Source: Dokdonella sp. (lineage in GTDB: Bacteria > Pseudomonadota > Gammaproteobacteria > Xanthomonadales > Rhodanobacteraceae). Taken from it: 64,000 bases of DNA. Within the stretch, counting starts at the first letter, position 1, and each line of letters starts with the position of its first letter. Below the pieces are notes generated by a model. It was not told the origin of the DNA. It did no database searches and saw only the letters and a program-made list of their open reading frames with translations. The translations under genes and the position numbers were made by a program. Location: NCBI GenBank assembly GCA_019634795.1, contig JAHCAR010000007.1, forward strand, positions 1 through 64,000, written 5' to 3'. This document shows, piece by piece, positions 43,238 through 52,722 of this stretch.

Positions 43238-45385
43238 TCAGAACTTGCCGTAATAGCCTTCCTTCAGGGCATCGAACAGATTGGCTGCGGTGTGGACCTC
43301 GCCATCGTACTCGATCTCTTCGTTGCCCTTGACTTCGACTATCGACCCATCCTCGAGTTCGAATCGGTACTTGGTGTTTTCCAGATCATGCTCCTTTACG
43401 AGCACTCCTTGGAAGGCCGCCGGATTGAATCGGAACGTGGTGCAGCCCTTCAATCCCTGCTGATGGGCGTAATGGTAGATGTGCTTGAAGTCCTCGTAGG
43501 GGTACGCGGTCGGCACATTGGCGGTCTTGGAGATCGACGAATCGATCCAGCGCTGCGAGGCGGCCTGGATGTCGACGTGCTCGGTCGGGCTGATGTCGTC
43601 GGCGGCGACGAAGTATTCGGGCAGCTTTTCCTCGGCCTTTTCCGAGAACGGCATGGCCTTGCCGTTGATCAGCTCGCGATAGGCGAGCAGCTCGTAGCTG
43701 AACACCTCGACCTTTTCCTTGGACTTCTTGCCTTCGCGGATCACATTGCGGCTGTAGTGATGGGCGAAGCTCGGCTCGATGCCGTTGGAGGCATTGTTGG
43801 CCAAGGACAGGGAAATGGTGCCGGTCGGGGCGATCGAGGTGTGGTGGGTGAAGCGCGCACCGACCTCGGCCAGCTCGGCGACGAGGTCGGGGGCGACCGA
43901 GGCGATGCGCTGCATGTAGCGGCTGTATTTGGCGTGCAGGACGCGGCCCGGGATGCTGTCGCCGATCTTGTAGCCGTCGGCGGCCATTTCCGGGCGCTTG
44001 CGCAGCATTTCGCCGGTGACGGTGAAATCGCGGGTCAGGACCGGCGCCGGGCCCTTCTCGCGGGCCAGGCCGAGGGCGACTTCCCAGCCGGCCACGGCCA
44101 TCTCGCGCGAGACATCTTCGGTGAAGGCGCAGGCCTCGGGCGTGCCGTAGCGCATCTTGAGCATGGTCAGGGTGCTGCCGAGGCCGAGGAAGCCCATGCC
44201 GTGGCGGCGCTTGCTCTCGATCTCCTCGCGCTGCTCGGCCAGTGGCAGGCCGTTGATTTCGACCACGTTGTCGAGCATGCGCGTGAATACGCGCACGACC
44301 TCGCGGTATTCCTCCATGTCGAAACGCGCCTTCGGTCCGAACGGATCGCGCACGAACTTGGTCAGGTTGACCGAGCCGAGCAGGCAGGAGCCGTACGGCG
44401 GCAGCGGCTGCTCGCCGCAGGGGTTGGTCGCGCGGATGTGTTCGCACCACCAGTTGTTGTTCATCTCGTTGACACGGTCGATCAGGATGAAGCCCGGCTC
44501 GGCGAAGTCGTAGGTGGACACCATGATCATGTCCCACAGGTGGCGGGCGCGGATCTGGCTGTAGACCTTGCACGCGACCAGGCCGTCGTCGCGCACCACG
44601 TAGTGCTTGGTCGTCGGCCATTCGCGCCAGACCACCTTGCCGGCGTCTGCGAGGTCGATCTCGTGCTGTTCCTTGATGTGGATCGGGAACACCAGCGGCC
44701 AGTCGGCGTCGTCCTCGACCGCCTTCATGAATCCGTCGGTGATCAGCAGGCTCAGGTTGAACTGGCGCAGGCGCCCGTCCTCGCGCTTGGCCCGGATGAA
44801 TTCCTTCACGTCCGGATGCGAGACATCGAAGGTGCCCATCTGCGCACCGCGCCGGCCGCCGGCCGAGGACACGGTGAAGCACATCTTGTCGTAGATATCC
44901 ATGAACGACAGCGGGCCCGAGGTGTAGGCGCCGGCGCCCGACACATAGGCGCCGCGCGGACGCAGGGTCGAGAATTCGTAGCCGATGCCGCAGCCGGCCT
45001 TCAGCGTGAGGCCGGCCTCATGGACCTTGTCGAGGATGTTGTACATCGAATCCTCGATCGTGCCGGAAACCGTGCAGTTGATCGTCGAGGTCTTCGGCTT
45101 GTGTTCGTTGGCGCCGGCATTCGAGGTGATGCGCCCGGCCGGAATCGCGCCGCGACGCAGCGCCCAGAGGAAGCGTTCGTACCAGTAGTCTTGCTTTTCC
45201 TTGGCCGTCTCGACCTCGGCCAGGGCGCGGGCGACGCGCTGGTAGGTGTGGTCGATGCTGACATCGACCGGCGCACCCTGTTTGGTCTTGAGCCTGTATT
45301 TCTTGTCCCAGATGTCCAGGGAAGCAGGTTGAAGCGGAATCTCTACCGCGCCGCGCGCGAGCCCCTCTAGTCGCACCGTGCTCAT
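43238..45385 (-). CDS. nrdJ: B12-dependent ribonucleotide reductase catalytic chain NrdJa
   Basis: A 715-residue class II ribonucleotide reductase that reduces ribonucleotides using adenosylcobalamin. Active-site residues are seen: Cys104 in TINCTVSG, NPCGE with thiyl Cys323, Glu325 and Asn321, and Cys334 in YGSCLLGS; the 11-residue spacing between the last two is that of the class II enzyme of Thermotoga. It lacks the C-terminal Cys-rich tail, which is supplied by NrdJb. The ATG at 45385 has GGGAGG about 11 nt upstream; the frame is open further upstream but without family similarity. Two NrdR-like boxes lie 150-195 bases upstream. Confidence 0.94.
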   Translation of the reverse strand: MSTVRLEGLARGAVEIPLQPASLDIWDKKYRLKTKQGAPVDVSIDHTYQRVARALAEVETAKEKQDYWYERFLWALRRGAIPAGRITSNAGANEHKPKTSTINCTVSGTIEDSMYNILDKVHEAGLTLKAGCGIGYEFSTLRPRGAYVSGAGAYTSGPLSFMDIYDKMCFTVSSAGGRRGAQMGTFDVSHPDVKEFIRAKREDGRLRQFNLSLLITDGFMKAVEDDADWPLVFPIHIKEQHEIDLADAGKVVWREWPTTKHYVVRDDGLVACKVYSQIRARHLWDMIMVSTYDFAEPGFILIDRVNEMNNNWWCEHIRATNPCGEQPLPPYGSCLLGSVNLTKFVRDPFGPKARFDMEEYREVVRVFTRMLDNVVEINGLPLAEQREEIESKRRHGMGFLGLGSTLTMLKMRYGTPEACAFTEDVSREMAVAGWEVALGLAREKGPAPVLTRDFTVTGEMLRKRPEMAADGYKIGDSIPGRVLHAKYSRYMQRIASVAPDLVAELAEVGARFTHHTSIAPTGTISLSLANNASNGIEPSFAHHYSRNVIREGKKSKEKVEVFSYELLAYRELINGKAMPFSEKAEEKLPEYFVAADDISPTEHVDIQAASQRWIDSSISKTANVPTAYPYEDFKHIYHYAHQQGLKGCTTFRFNPAAFQGVLVKEHDLENTKYRFELEDGSIVEVKGNEEIEYDGEVHTAANLFDALKEGYYGKF

Positions 45386-45895
45386 TGCCAGCGTGTCCTC
45401 CCGGTTCTTTTTCTGTGCCCGGGATTTCTTCCCGGTTTCGTTGTTGCGTTTCACGATCGAATGCCACGTCTTGCATGGACGGATGAGGGTGGCCAAAGCG
45501 GACGGAATGCCCAGACATTCCCCGAATCGCTCCACAATGGCTTGGCTCTCCCCCGCCCAAGGCACACAACATCTTGTGGTGTCGCCTGCGCGGTACCCTA
45601 CGCCCGGGATTCGCGAATGTAAAGAAGCACTTGCCCTGATCTCCTTCAATCGCATTGAAGCGCAGCTGCGGCCCCGATTTTTCCTTCGCTGGTGGAATTC
45701 GATGAAACCCACGGCCGTCGATGCGGTCTGTATGCCAGCCCCCGGCGTAAGCAAGGCGCTCGCCGGATCCGGCAGACATCATTCTTTACATCGGCGACCC
45801 GCGAGTGCGCCTTCGGTCGGGCGACCGCTCCCGCCAGGGACGCGGCGCCAGGCGCCCGCGACGGCCGACGATCGCCATTCAATTCAAGCCTCGGA
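45386..45895. other. divergent promoter region between nrdJa and the HtrA-type protease
   Basis: About 510 bases without a gene. It contains two NrdR-like boxes (45532-45547 and 45564-45579). No cobalamin riboswitch core (the conserved B12 box) was found by eye. Reading frames that run in from the protease gene upstream of 45896 lack a signal peptide and are not considered coding. Confidence 0.6.
45532..45579. promoter_or_regulatory. two tandem NrdR-box-like sites upstream of nrdJa
   Basis: The right box, ACACAACATCTTGTGG (45564-45579), fits the NrdR palindrome ACACAATATATTGTGT at 13 of 16 positions. A weaker box, CCACAATGGCTTGGCT (45532-45547), starts 32 bp away, three helical turns, the usual layout for NrdR pairs. 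NrdR is the ATP/dATP-sensing repressor of ribonucleotide reductase genes. The sites are 150-195 bases from the nrdJa start codon. Confidence 0.6.
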
Positions 45896-47278
45896 ATGAC
45901 TCAAATGCACTGGAAACCCGCTTCCCCGTCTCTGTTCGCGCCGATCCTGGCCCTCGTTCTCGCACTGGCCTCGGGCGCCGTCGCGGCCAGCCTGCCCCCC
46001 GCGGTCGACGGCCAGCCGCTGCCGACCCTGGCCCCGATGATCGACCGGGTCACGCCGGCCGTGGTCAACATCAACACGAAGACCCGTGTGCAGGTACGCG
46101 ACCCGTTCTTCGACGACCCGATCTTCCGGCGCTTCTTCAACATCCCGAACCAGCCGCGCGAACGCGTCCAGCAATCGCTCGGCTCGGGCGTGATCGTCGA
46201 CGCCGACCGCGGCTACGTGCTGACCAACAACCACGTCACCCAGGGCGCCGACGACATCGACGTGACCCTGCACGACAACCGCACGGTCAAGGCCCGCGTG
46301 ATCGGCTCGGACCCGGACACCGACCTGACCGTGCTGCAGATCCCGGCCGAAGGGCTGCAGGCGATCCCGCTGGCGCGCTCGAAGGATCTGCGCGTCGGCG
46401 ATTTCGTGGTCGCCATCGGCGATCCGTTCGGACTCGGGCAGACCGTCACTTCGGGCATCGTCTCGGCGCTCGACCGCACCGGCCTGAGCCGCGGCTACCA
46501 GAACTTCATCCAGACCGACGCTTCGATCAACCCGGGCAATTCGGGCGGCGCCCTGGTCAACCTGCGCGGCGAACTGGTCGGCATCAACTCGATGATCTTT
46601 TCGCCGTCCGGGGCCAGCGTCGGCATCGGTTTCGCGATTCCTAGCGATCTGGCTGCCAATGTCATGCGCCAGCTCGTCGCCTACGGTGAGGTGCGCCGCG
46701 GTGCGCTCGGCGTCGACACCCAGGACATCACCCCCGAGATCGCCAGCCTGCTCGGCATCGATCCCGGCAAGGGTGCCGTGGTCACCCGCGTGCGCAGCGG
46801 CACGGCCGCGGCCTCGGCCGGACTCAAACCCGGCGACGTGATCACCGCGGTCAACGGCAAGGCCATCGGCTCCGGCCAGGAACTGCACAACATCGAGGGT
46901 CTGACCCCGGTCGGCACGGTCCTCAGCATCGACCTGATGCGCGAAGGCAAGCTGATCAACGTGGCCATGACCCTGAACGCCAGCGCCTCGACCCGCCTAC
47001 GCGGCACCGATCTCGACGCGCGCCTGGCCGGTGTCGTGCTGAGCGACCTCAGCGATTCGCAGCGGCGTCCGGGTCTGAGCGGTAGCGTGGCGAAGAGCGT
47101 CGAACGTTCGAGCCGGGCCTACGCCAGCGGCCTGCGCCCCGGTGACGTCATCGTCGGCGTCAACCAGCGCGACATCGAGGACACCGGCGAACTGGCCGAC
47201 CTGCTGCAGCGCACGCCACGCCAGCTGCTGCTGACCGTGGTGCGCGGCCAGAGCGTGTTCTATCTGCTGCTGAAGTGA
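45896..47278 (+). CDS. HtrA/Deg-type periplasmic serine protease
   Basis: A 460-residue trypsin-like protease and chaperone of the DegP/DegQ/MucD group. Signal peptide about 1-31 (FAPILALVLALASGAVA-A), protease domain with catalytic His113 (NNHVTQ), Asp143 (DPDTDLTVLQ) and Ser216 (NPGNSGGAL), then two PDZ domains (about 265-355 and 370-455; GLKPGDVITAVNGK and GLRPGDVIVGVNQR). It degrades or refolds damaged envelope proteins. The start is one of two ATGs three codons apart (45896 or 45905); neither has a strong ribosome binding site. Confidence 0.92.
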   Translation: MTQMHWKPASPSLFAPILALVLALASGAVAASLPPAVDGQPLPTLAPMIDRVTPAVVNINTKTRVQVRDPFFDDPIFRRFFNIPNQPRERVQQSLGSGVIVDADRGYVLTNNHVTQGADDIDVTLHDNRTVKARVIGSDPDTDLTVLQIPAEGLQAIPLARSKDLRVGDFVVAIGDPFGLGQTVTSGIVSALDRTGLSRGYQNFIQTDASINPGNSGGALVNLRGELVGINSMIFSPSGASVGIGFAIPSDLAANVMRQLVAYGEVRRGALGVDTQDITPEIASLLGIDPGKGAVVTRVRSGTAAASAGLKPGDVITAVNGKAIGSGQELHNIEGLTPVGTVLSIDLMREGKLINVAMTLNASASTRLRGTDLDARLAGVVLSDLSDSQRRPGLSGSVAKSVERSSRAYASGLRPGDVIVGVNQRDIEDTGELADLLQRTPRQLLLTVVRGQSVFYLLLK

Positions 47279-47294
47279 GGCCGCGGAGCGGTGG

Positions 47295-47654
47295 TCAAGG
47301 CCCGGACCGTGGCATCGGTTCGACGACGCGCGGTCGGGCAGGCGCTGCAATGGCGCCCTGCCCGCCCGGGTAGAGCGTGGCGACCTGTTCGCGCAGCTGT
47401 TGCACGAGCGATGCGTACTCGCGATGGGCAAAATACTCCCAGACATCGCTCCACAGGCAGAAACTGACTTTCTCGACCTGGCTGAAATCGGTCAGAAGGA
47501 TGTCGTCGGGCCCCTTGCCCAGGGCGTGCGGCAGCAGATGCCCGGCCCAGACCATGATCCCGTGGGGCGGCCGGTTGTGCAGGGACACCGCAAGGACGCT
47601 GCCATCGTCACGGGGTTGCGGGTCTCGCTCGAGCAATGATCCCTTTCTGAGCAT
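47295..47654 (-). CDS. conserved hypothetical protein
   Basis: A 119-residue soluble protein with no signal peptide and no family recognised. The best-ordered part is residues 20-95 (VLAVSLHNRPPHGIMVWAGHLLPHALGKGPDDILLTDFSQVEKVSFCLWSDVWEYFAHREYASLVQQL), an alpha/beta-looking core; the C-terminus is Pro/Arg-rich. AGGAGAGG lies 13 nt upstream of the ATG. Convergent with the HtrA-type protease gene, 16 bases apart. Confidence 0.6.
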   Translation of the reverse strand: MLRKGSLLERDPQPRDDGSVLAVSLHNRPPHGIMVWAGHLLPHALGKGPDDILLTDFSQVEKVSFCLWSDVWEYFAHREYASLVQQLREQVATLYPGGQGAIAAPARPRVVEPMPRSGP

Positions 47655-47911
47655 GGCATCGGTCCTCTCCTTGAAGGCCGGATGCTATGACTTTCGCAAT
47701 TCCGTGGAAAGGGAGCCTGCCATTCGGTTTCGACTTCGTTTAGGCGGCCATCGGGACCGCCCATCCGGTGCTGCGCCTGCAGACATTCCGCCGGGGCTCA
47801 CGTCGCATCGGCGCGCCGCGTACCGGCACGGTTGCGGCCCGTTCACGTGCCATCAACCGACCACTTGCGCTCCTGCATTAAGGTGCTTGCGTGCGAACGA
47901 GCGGAGACGCC

Positions 47912-48160
47912 ATGAACGACCTTGACTGCGTCCAGTGGCCGGCCATGGTTGCCACGCTGCTGGCCGCCTGGCTGGTCGCTTCAAAGCAGCAGTCCCGGCG
48001 CGACCGCGGCTTCTGGGTGTTCCTCCTCAGCAACCTGCTCTGGGTGATCTGGGCCGTGCCATCGCAGGCCTGGGCACTGGTCGTGCTCCAGATCGGCCTG
48101 GCCTTCTCCAATGTGCGTGGCGTAATCAAGAACCGGCGTACGCCCGCCCGCTCGGGCTGA
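47912..48160 (+). CDS. small membrane protein of unknown function
   Basis: An 82-residue protein with three hydrophobic segments: one near the N-terminus (ATLLAAWLVA) and two further ones (FWVFLLSNLLWVIWAV and AWALVVLQIGLAFSNVRGV). The pattern ends in NVRGVIKN, reminiscent of a fragment of the PnuC/YgjV type of small integral proteins, but no firm family. GGAG lies 6 nt before the ATG at 47912; a GTG at 47891 is a less likely start. Confidence 0.68.
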   Translation: MNDLDCVQWPAMVATLLAAWLVASKQQSRRDRGFWVFLLSNLLWVIWAVPSQAWALVVLQIGLAFSNVRGVIKNRRTPARSG

Positions 48161-48302
48161 ATGGCGAGCACCGGCGACGCAGTACTGATCGACACCACGG
48201 GCGAACCTCAGGCCGGGGTGATCGCGAGCAAGGACTGGCTGACCACGATTGCTGCCGTGGACGGCATCGCCGGTCTGCAGCGCCGCTTATCGAGGCTGGC
48301 GC

Positions 48303-49178
48303 TCAGGACTCCTCGAGATCGGGCAGCGATTGCTCGATCGAGGCGATGTCAGCCCAGGGGTCGCTGTCGCGCTTCTCGATCCATGTCATCGCATTCTTCA
48401 GCGTGAACTGATCGGGTTTGCGTACGCGGCTCAGGTCTTCCCAGGCCAGCGGCATGGCCACGCCGGCAGCCGGGCGGGCGCGCAGCGAGTACGAGGCGAT
48501 GCTGGTTGCGCCATGGGCGTTGCGCAGCCAGTCGATGAAGATGCGCCCCTTGCGCTGGTTCTTGTCGGCGACACTGACGAAGCGCTCGGCATCGGCCTCC
48601 ACCATGGCCTCGGCAATCGCGCGCGCGAAGAGCTTGACCGCGTCCCATGCGACCGCAGGCCGAAGTGGCACGACCACATGCAGGCCCTTGCCGCCGGTCG
48701 TTCGCAGGAACGATTGCAGCTCGATCGATTCGAGCCGGCGGTGCAAGCGTCGAGCCGCGCGCTTGACCTCGCCCCAGGGTACCGAAGGCCCCGGATCGAG
48801 GTCGAAGACGATCCGGTCCGCGCGTTCCGGATCGTCCGATCGCGCGCCCCAGGGATGGAACTCGAGCGTATTCATCTGCACCAGTTCGAGCAGGCCTTCG
48901 GCATCGTCGATGCAGAGATAGTGGTGGCGACCGCTCTTCTCGCTGATCGGTACGGTGCGGACATGCTTGCCGATGCCTCCGGTCGAATGCTTCTGGAAGA
49001 AGCAGCCATCACCAACGCCCTGCGGACAGCGCACGATTGAGAGCGGTCGCCCGCAAACCTGCGCGAGCAGCCATGGTGCGACCGCATTGTAGTAGTCGGC
49101 TACGTCCTGCTTGGTCAGGCCGCCATCGGGAAAGACGATGCGATCGGGATGGGTGATCACGACGCTTTTGCCGTTCAT
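48303..49178 (-). CDS. stand-alone LigD polymerase-domain protein (primase/polymerase)
   Basis: A 291-residue archaeo-eukaryotic primase-type polymerase matching the polymerase domain of the non-homologous end-joining ligase LigD. The catalytic acidic pair is in IVFDLDPGP, with the SFLRTTGGKGLHVVVPL block and the GRIFIDWLRN segment typical of the family. No ligase or phosphoesterase domain is attached and no Ku or ligase gene is adjacent. It may fill gaps in end joining or repair using ribonucleotides. The start at 49178 is preceded by GGAGA at 4 nt; two upstream ATGs (49190, 49196) are possible. Confidence 0.88.
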   Translation of the reverse strand: MNGKSVVITHPDRIVFPDGGLTKQDVADYYNAVAPWLLAQVCGRPLSIVRCPQGVGDGCFFQKHSTGGIGKHVRTVPISEKSGRHHYLCIDDAEGLLELVQMNTLEFHPWGARSDDPERADRIVFDLDPGPSVPWGEVKRAARRLHRRLESIELQSFLRTTGGKGLHVVVPLRPAVAWDAVKLFARAIAEAMVEADAERFVSVADKNQRKGRIFIDWLRNAHGATSIASYSLRARPAAGVAMPLAWEDLSRVRKPDQFTLKNAMTWIEKRDSDPWADIASIEQSLPDLEES

Positions 49179-49401
49179 CGCTGTCTCCATCGGCACGCTG
49201 GCCGGAGCATCGCCGAAAAGCGGGATGCGGCGGGCGCAGGCCGCATCGCCCCGGCGGTCGGCGAGCGCGCGCCGACACTCGACAATCTCCGTTCACACCG
49301 ATCATCCGGCCGCCAAGGCCGTGCCATCACGAAGCACCCGTGCGACGACCGGCCGCCGAACCATGGCCAAACGGCCAGCACGAGCGCCTGGCCAGAAAAA
49401 G

Positions 49402-49780
<379 letters not shown>

Positions 49781-49956
49781 GTGCGCAGTCTAGCCGGTTT
49801 GTCCTCGGCTCGCCGAGACCGTCGGCTTCCACGCGGCAAGCACCGGCCCGGGGCCTGCAATGGACTCGCAGTGCACGGCGGCGATCCGGATGAACCCGGC
49901 CAAACATGCCTTGGACTCCATGGCCGGCTTGATTGAGGCCGCGAGTGGGCTCCGCT

Positions 49957-52596
49957 ATGCTGCCGCGCTGCTTTGCGCTACGCGCCGGTCACCACGGGTT
50001 CCCCTTGATCAATACGCACTCCCAGGTGGTGGAAAAATCGTTCTGGCGCGCCGTTCTGTTCGCCGTCACGATCGCCGCCCTGAATTTCGGCCTGTGGGCC
50101 TTCCTGAACCGGCCGATGCAGGTACCGGACTGGAGCGGCCGCGTCGAGGGCATGGCCTTCAGCGCGTTCCAGCGCTACCAGGATCCGACCAAGGACCTGT
50201 TTCCGAGCGAGGCCGAGCTGGCCAGCGACATCCGCCTGCTCTCGCAGCACACCAAGCGGCTGCGCACGTATTCCTCGGTCGAGAGCCCGCAGATTCCGCG
50301 CCTGGCCGCGTTCTACGACATGGAAGTGATGGCCGGGGCCTGGATCGACAAGCGCATGCGCAACAACGAGGCCGAACTCGAGGCCCTGGTAGCGCTGTCG
50401 CGCAAGCACGAGAACATCACCCGCGCTATGGTCGGCAACGAGACGATCCTGCGCGGCGACGTCAGCGTCGACCAGTTGATCGCCTACATCGACCGTGCCC
50501 GCGCCCAGCTTAAGATCCCGGTCTCGACCGCCGAGCCGTTCTTCGTCTGGGAGCGCAACCCGAAACTGGCCGACCACGTCGACTTCATCAGCGTGCACCT
50601 GCTGCCGTACTGGGAAAAGATTCCACGCAAGGATGCGATCAACTTCACCCTCGGCCAGTACAACCGGCTCAGGGAACTGTTCCCGGGCAAGCCGGTCGTG
50701 ATCGCCGAAATCGGCTGGCCCTCGAATGGCGACCGCAAGGAATACGCGCAGCCCTCGATCGAGAACGAGGCGCAGTTCCTGCGCGAATGGTTCAACGTGG
50801 CCGAACGCGAGCACATCGACTACTACGTGATGGAAGCGATCGACCAGCCCTGGAAGGAAGACATCGGCGGCCGCGCCGAAGCCTACTGGGGCATGTTCAA
50901 TGCGGCGCGCGAGCCGAAGTTCTCGCTGACCGGCAAGGTCACCGAGGATCCGACCTGGCCGATCAAGGCGATCTGCGCGTCCCTGCTCGCCCTGCTGCCG
51001 ATGTTCTGGTTCGCCCGCCATTTCATGCGCTTCTACGTCAGCGGCATCCTGTTCTTCCTCGGTCTGATCCAGCTTTCGGCCTCGGTCGTGGTGTGGTCGG
51101 TCAGCGTGCCGATGGCCTTTTATCTGAGCCCGTTCGACTGGACCATGTTCCTGCTCCTGGTACCGGCCCAGCTCGCCATCATCGGGGTCCTGCTGATCAA
51201 CGGCTTCGAGTTCACCGAGGTACTGTGGCGGCCGCGTTGGCTGCGCCACTACGGCCTGCTCGAACCCTCGCCGCCGGCCGCGCAACCGTTCGTGTCGATC
51301 CACCTGGCCTGCTGCAACGAACCGCCCGAGATGGTCATCCTGACCCTCGATTCGCTGGCCGCGCTCGATTACGAGAACTACGAGGTACTCGTGATCGACA
51401 ACAACACCAAGCGCGAGGAGGTCTGGAAGCCGGTCGAGGAATACTGTGCCCGGCTCGGCCCGCGCTTTCGCTTCTTCCACCTCAACCCGTGGCCGGGATT
51501 CAAGGCCGGCGCGCTCAACTTCGGCCTCGAGCAGACCGATCCGCGCGCCGAAGTGGTCGCTGTGGTCGACGCCGACTATGTCGTGCGCCGCGACTGGCTC
51601 AGCGCGCTGACCGGCCACTTCGCCGATCCGAAGATTGCCGTCGTGCAGTGCCCGCAGGCGCATCGCGAATTCGAGGACAACGCATTCCGGCGCATGACTG
51701 CCTGGGAATACGACGGCTTCTTCCGTATCGGCATGCACCATCGCAACGAGCGCAACGCGATCATCCAGCACGGCACGATGACCATGGTGCGCAAGGACCT
51801 GCTGGCGAATACCGGTTGCTGGTCGGAGTGGACGATCTGCGAGGACGCCGAACTCGGCCTGCGCCTGATGCATGCCGGGCATGAGCTGGTCTACGTCGAC
51901 GAGCTGATGGGCAAGGGCCTGACCCCGGCCGACTTCACCGCCTACAAGTCGCAGCGCTACCGCTGGGCCTTCGGCGCGATGCAGATCATGAAGGCGCGCT
52001 TCGGCTGGATGACGCGCAAGGACAGCCCGCTCAGCCGCGGCCAGAAATTCCACTTCCTGACCGGCTGGTTCTCGTGGTTCGCCGATGCCCTGCATCTGGT
52101 CTTCACGATGATGGCGATCGTCTGGACGATCGGCATGGTCGGCTGGCCGAAGTACTTCACCCTGCCGATGGAGCTGTTCCTGATCCCGATCATCGGCTTC
52201 ATCATCAGCAAGGCCGTGTTCGGCATCGTGCTCTACCGCAAGCGCGTGCCGTGCTCGTGGTACGACACGATCATGGCCTCGATCGCGAGCATGGGCCTCA
52301 GCCACGCGATTGCACGCGGCATCTTCCTCGGCCTCTGGAAGAAGAAGGGCGAGTTCGTGCGCACGGCCAAGAGCCGGCGCATGAGCAGCAAGCCGAGCGC
52401 GTTCTCCTCGGTGCGCGAGGAACTGCTGATGTTCATCGCCCTGGTCGGCTGCGTGGTCGGCATGGTCTCCTCGAGCGCCATGCAATACACCGAAGGCAAG
52501 CTGTGGATCGCGATCCTGGCCGCGCAGGCCATTCCGTATGCCTCGGCCCTGATCGGCGCCTGGGTCGCCCATCGCAGCAACGACAAGGCCGACTGA
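49957..52596 (+). CDS. NdvB-like membrane beta-glucan synthase (GH17 + GT2)
   Basis: An 879-residue inner-membrane enzyme. After one N-terminal span comes a periplasmic GH17-like domain with both catalytic glutamates (GNE, Glu162, and AEIGWPS, Glu251), then two to three spans, then a cytosolic GT2 domain with DAD (538-540), ED (629-630) and QRYRW (666-670), and four to five C-terminal spans. This order matches NdvB of Pseudomonas and Bradyrhizobium, which makes cyclic or linear beta-1,3-glucans linked to biofilm tolerance and osmoprotection. The start is uncertain: 49957 is the first ATG, but TTG and GTG codons nearer the first span are also possible. It is divergent from rnpB. Confidence 0.87.
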   Translation: MLPRCFALRAGHHGFPLINTHSQVVEKSFWRAVLFAVTIAALNFGLWAFLNRPMQVPDWSGRVEGMAFSAFQRYQDPTKDLFPSEAELASDIRLLSQHTKRLRTYSSVESPQIPRLAAFYDMEVMAGAWIDKRMRNNEAELEALVALSRKHENITRAMVGNETILRGDVSVDQLIAYIDRARAQLKIPVSTAEPFFVWERNPKLADHVDFISVHLLPYWEKIPRKDAINFTLGQYNRLRELFPGKPVVIAEIGWPSNGDRKEYAQPSIENEAQFLREWFNVAEREHIDYYVMEAIDQPWKEDIGGRAEAYWGMFNAAREPKFSLTGKVTEDPTWPIKAICASLLALLPMFWFARHFMRFYVSGILFFLGLIQLSASVVVWSVSVPMAFYLSPFDWTMFLLLVPAQLAIIGVLLINGFEFTEVLWRPRWLRHYGLLEPSPPAAQPFVSIHLACCNEPPEMVILTLDSLAALDYENYEVLVIDNNTKREEVWKPVEEYCARLGPRFRFFHLNPWPGFKAGALNFGLEQTDPRAEVVAVVDADYVVRRDWLSALTGHFADPKIAVVQCPQAHREFEDNAFRRMTAWEYDGFFRIGMHHRNERNAIIQHGTMTMVRKDLLANTGCWSEWTICEDAELGLRLMHAGHELVYVDELMGKGLTPADFTAYKSQRYRWAFGAMQIMKARFGWMTRKDSPLSRGQKFHFLTGWFSWFADALHLVFTMMAIVWTIGMVGWPKYFTLPMELFLIPIIGFIISKAVFGIVLYRKRVPCSWYDTIMASIASMGLSHAIARGIFLGLWKKKGEFVRTAKSRRMSSKPSAFSSVREELLMFIALVGCVVGMVSSSAMQYTEGKLWIAILAAQAIPYASALIGAWVAHRSNDKAD

Positions 52597-52722
52597 TCCG
52601 CTGCCGCGAACGCTCGAATGCAAACATTCGTGGCCGAAACATGAACGGCAGCCATTCGCCCTAACACCACGCTCAGGCCCGTCCTGTTATAAATCCGTCA
52701 TGGCGTTCCCCGACCCCCACGC

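Noticed and set aside
43169-45370. A 733-codon open frame on the plus strand opposite nrdJa
   Set aside because: It is the mirror of a strongly conserved enzyme gene in very GC-rich DNA; its translation has no family, no signal and the Arg/Asp/His-rich make-up of antisense frames.
45386-45895. Cobalamin riboswitch upstream of nrdJa
   Set aside because: The conserved B12-box and the surrounding stems were not found by eye.
48161-48406. An 81-codon plus-strand frame right after the small membrane protein
   Set aside because: The first 45 codons have fair codon use, but it then runs antisense into the LigD-type gene and has no homology or ribosome binding site of note. It could be a gene remnant.
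49978-52623. An 881-codon minus-strand frame opposite the NdvB-like gene
   Set aside because: Same reason: a shadow of a conserved gene, no start context and no recognisable domain.
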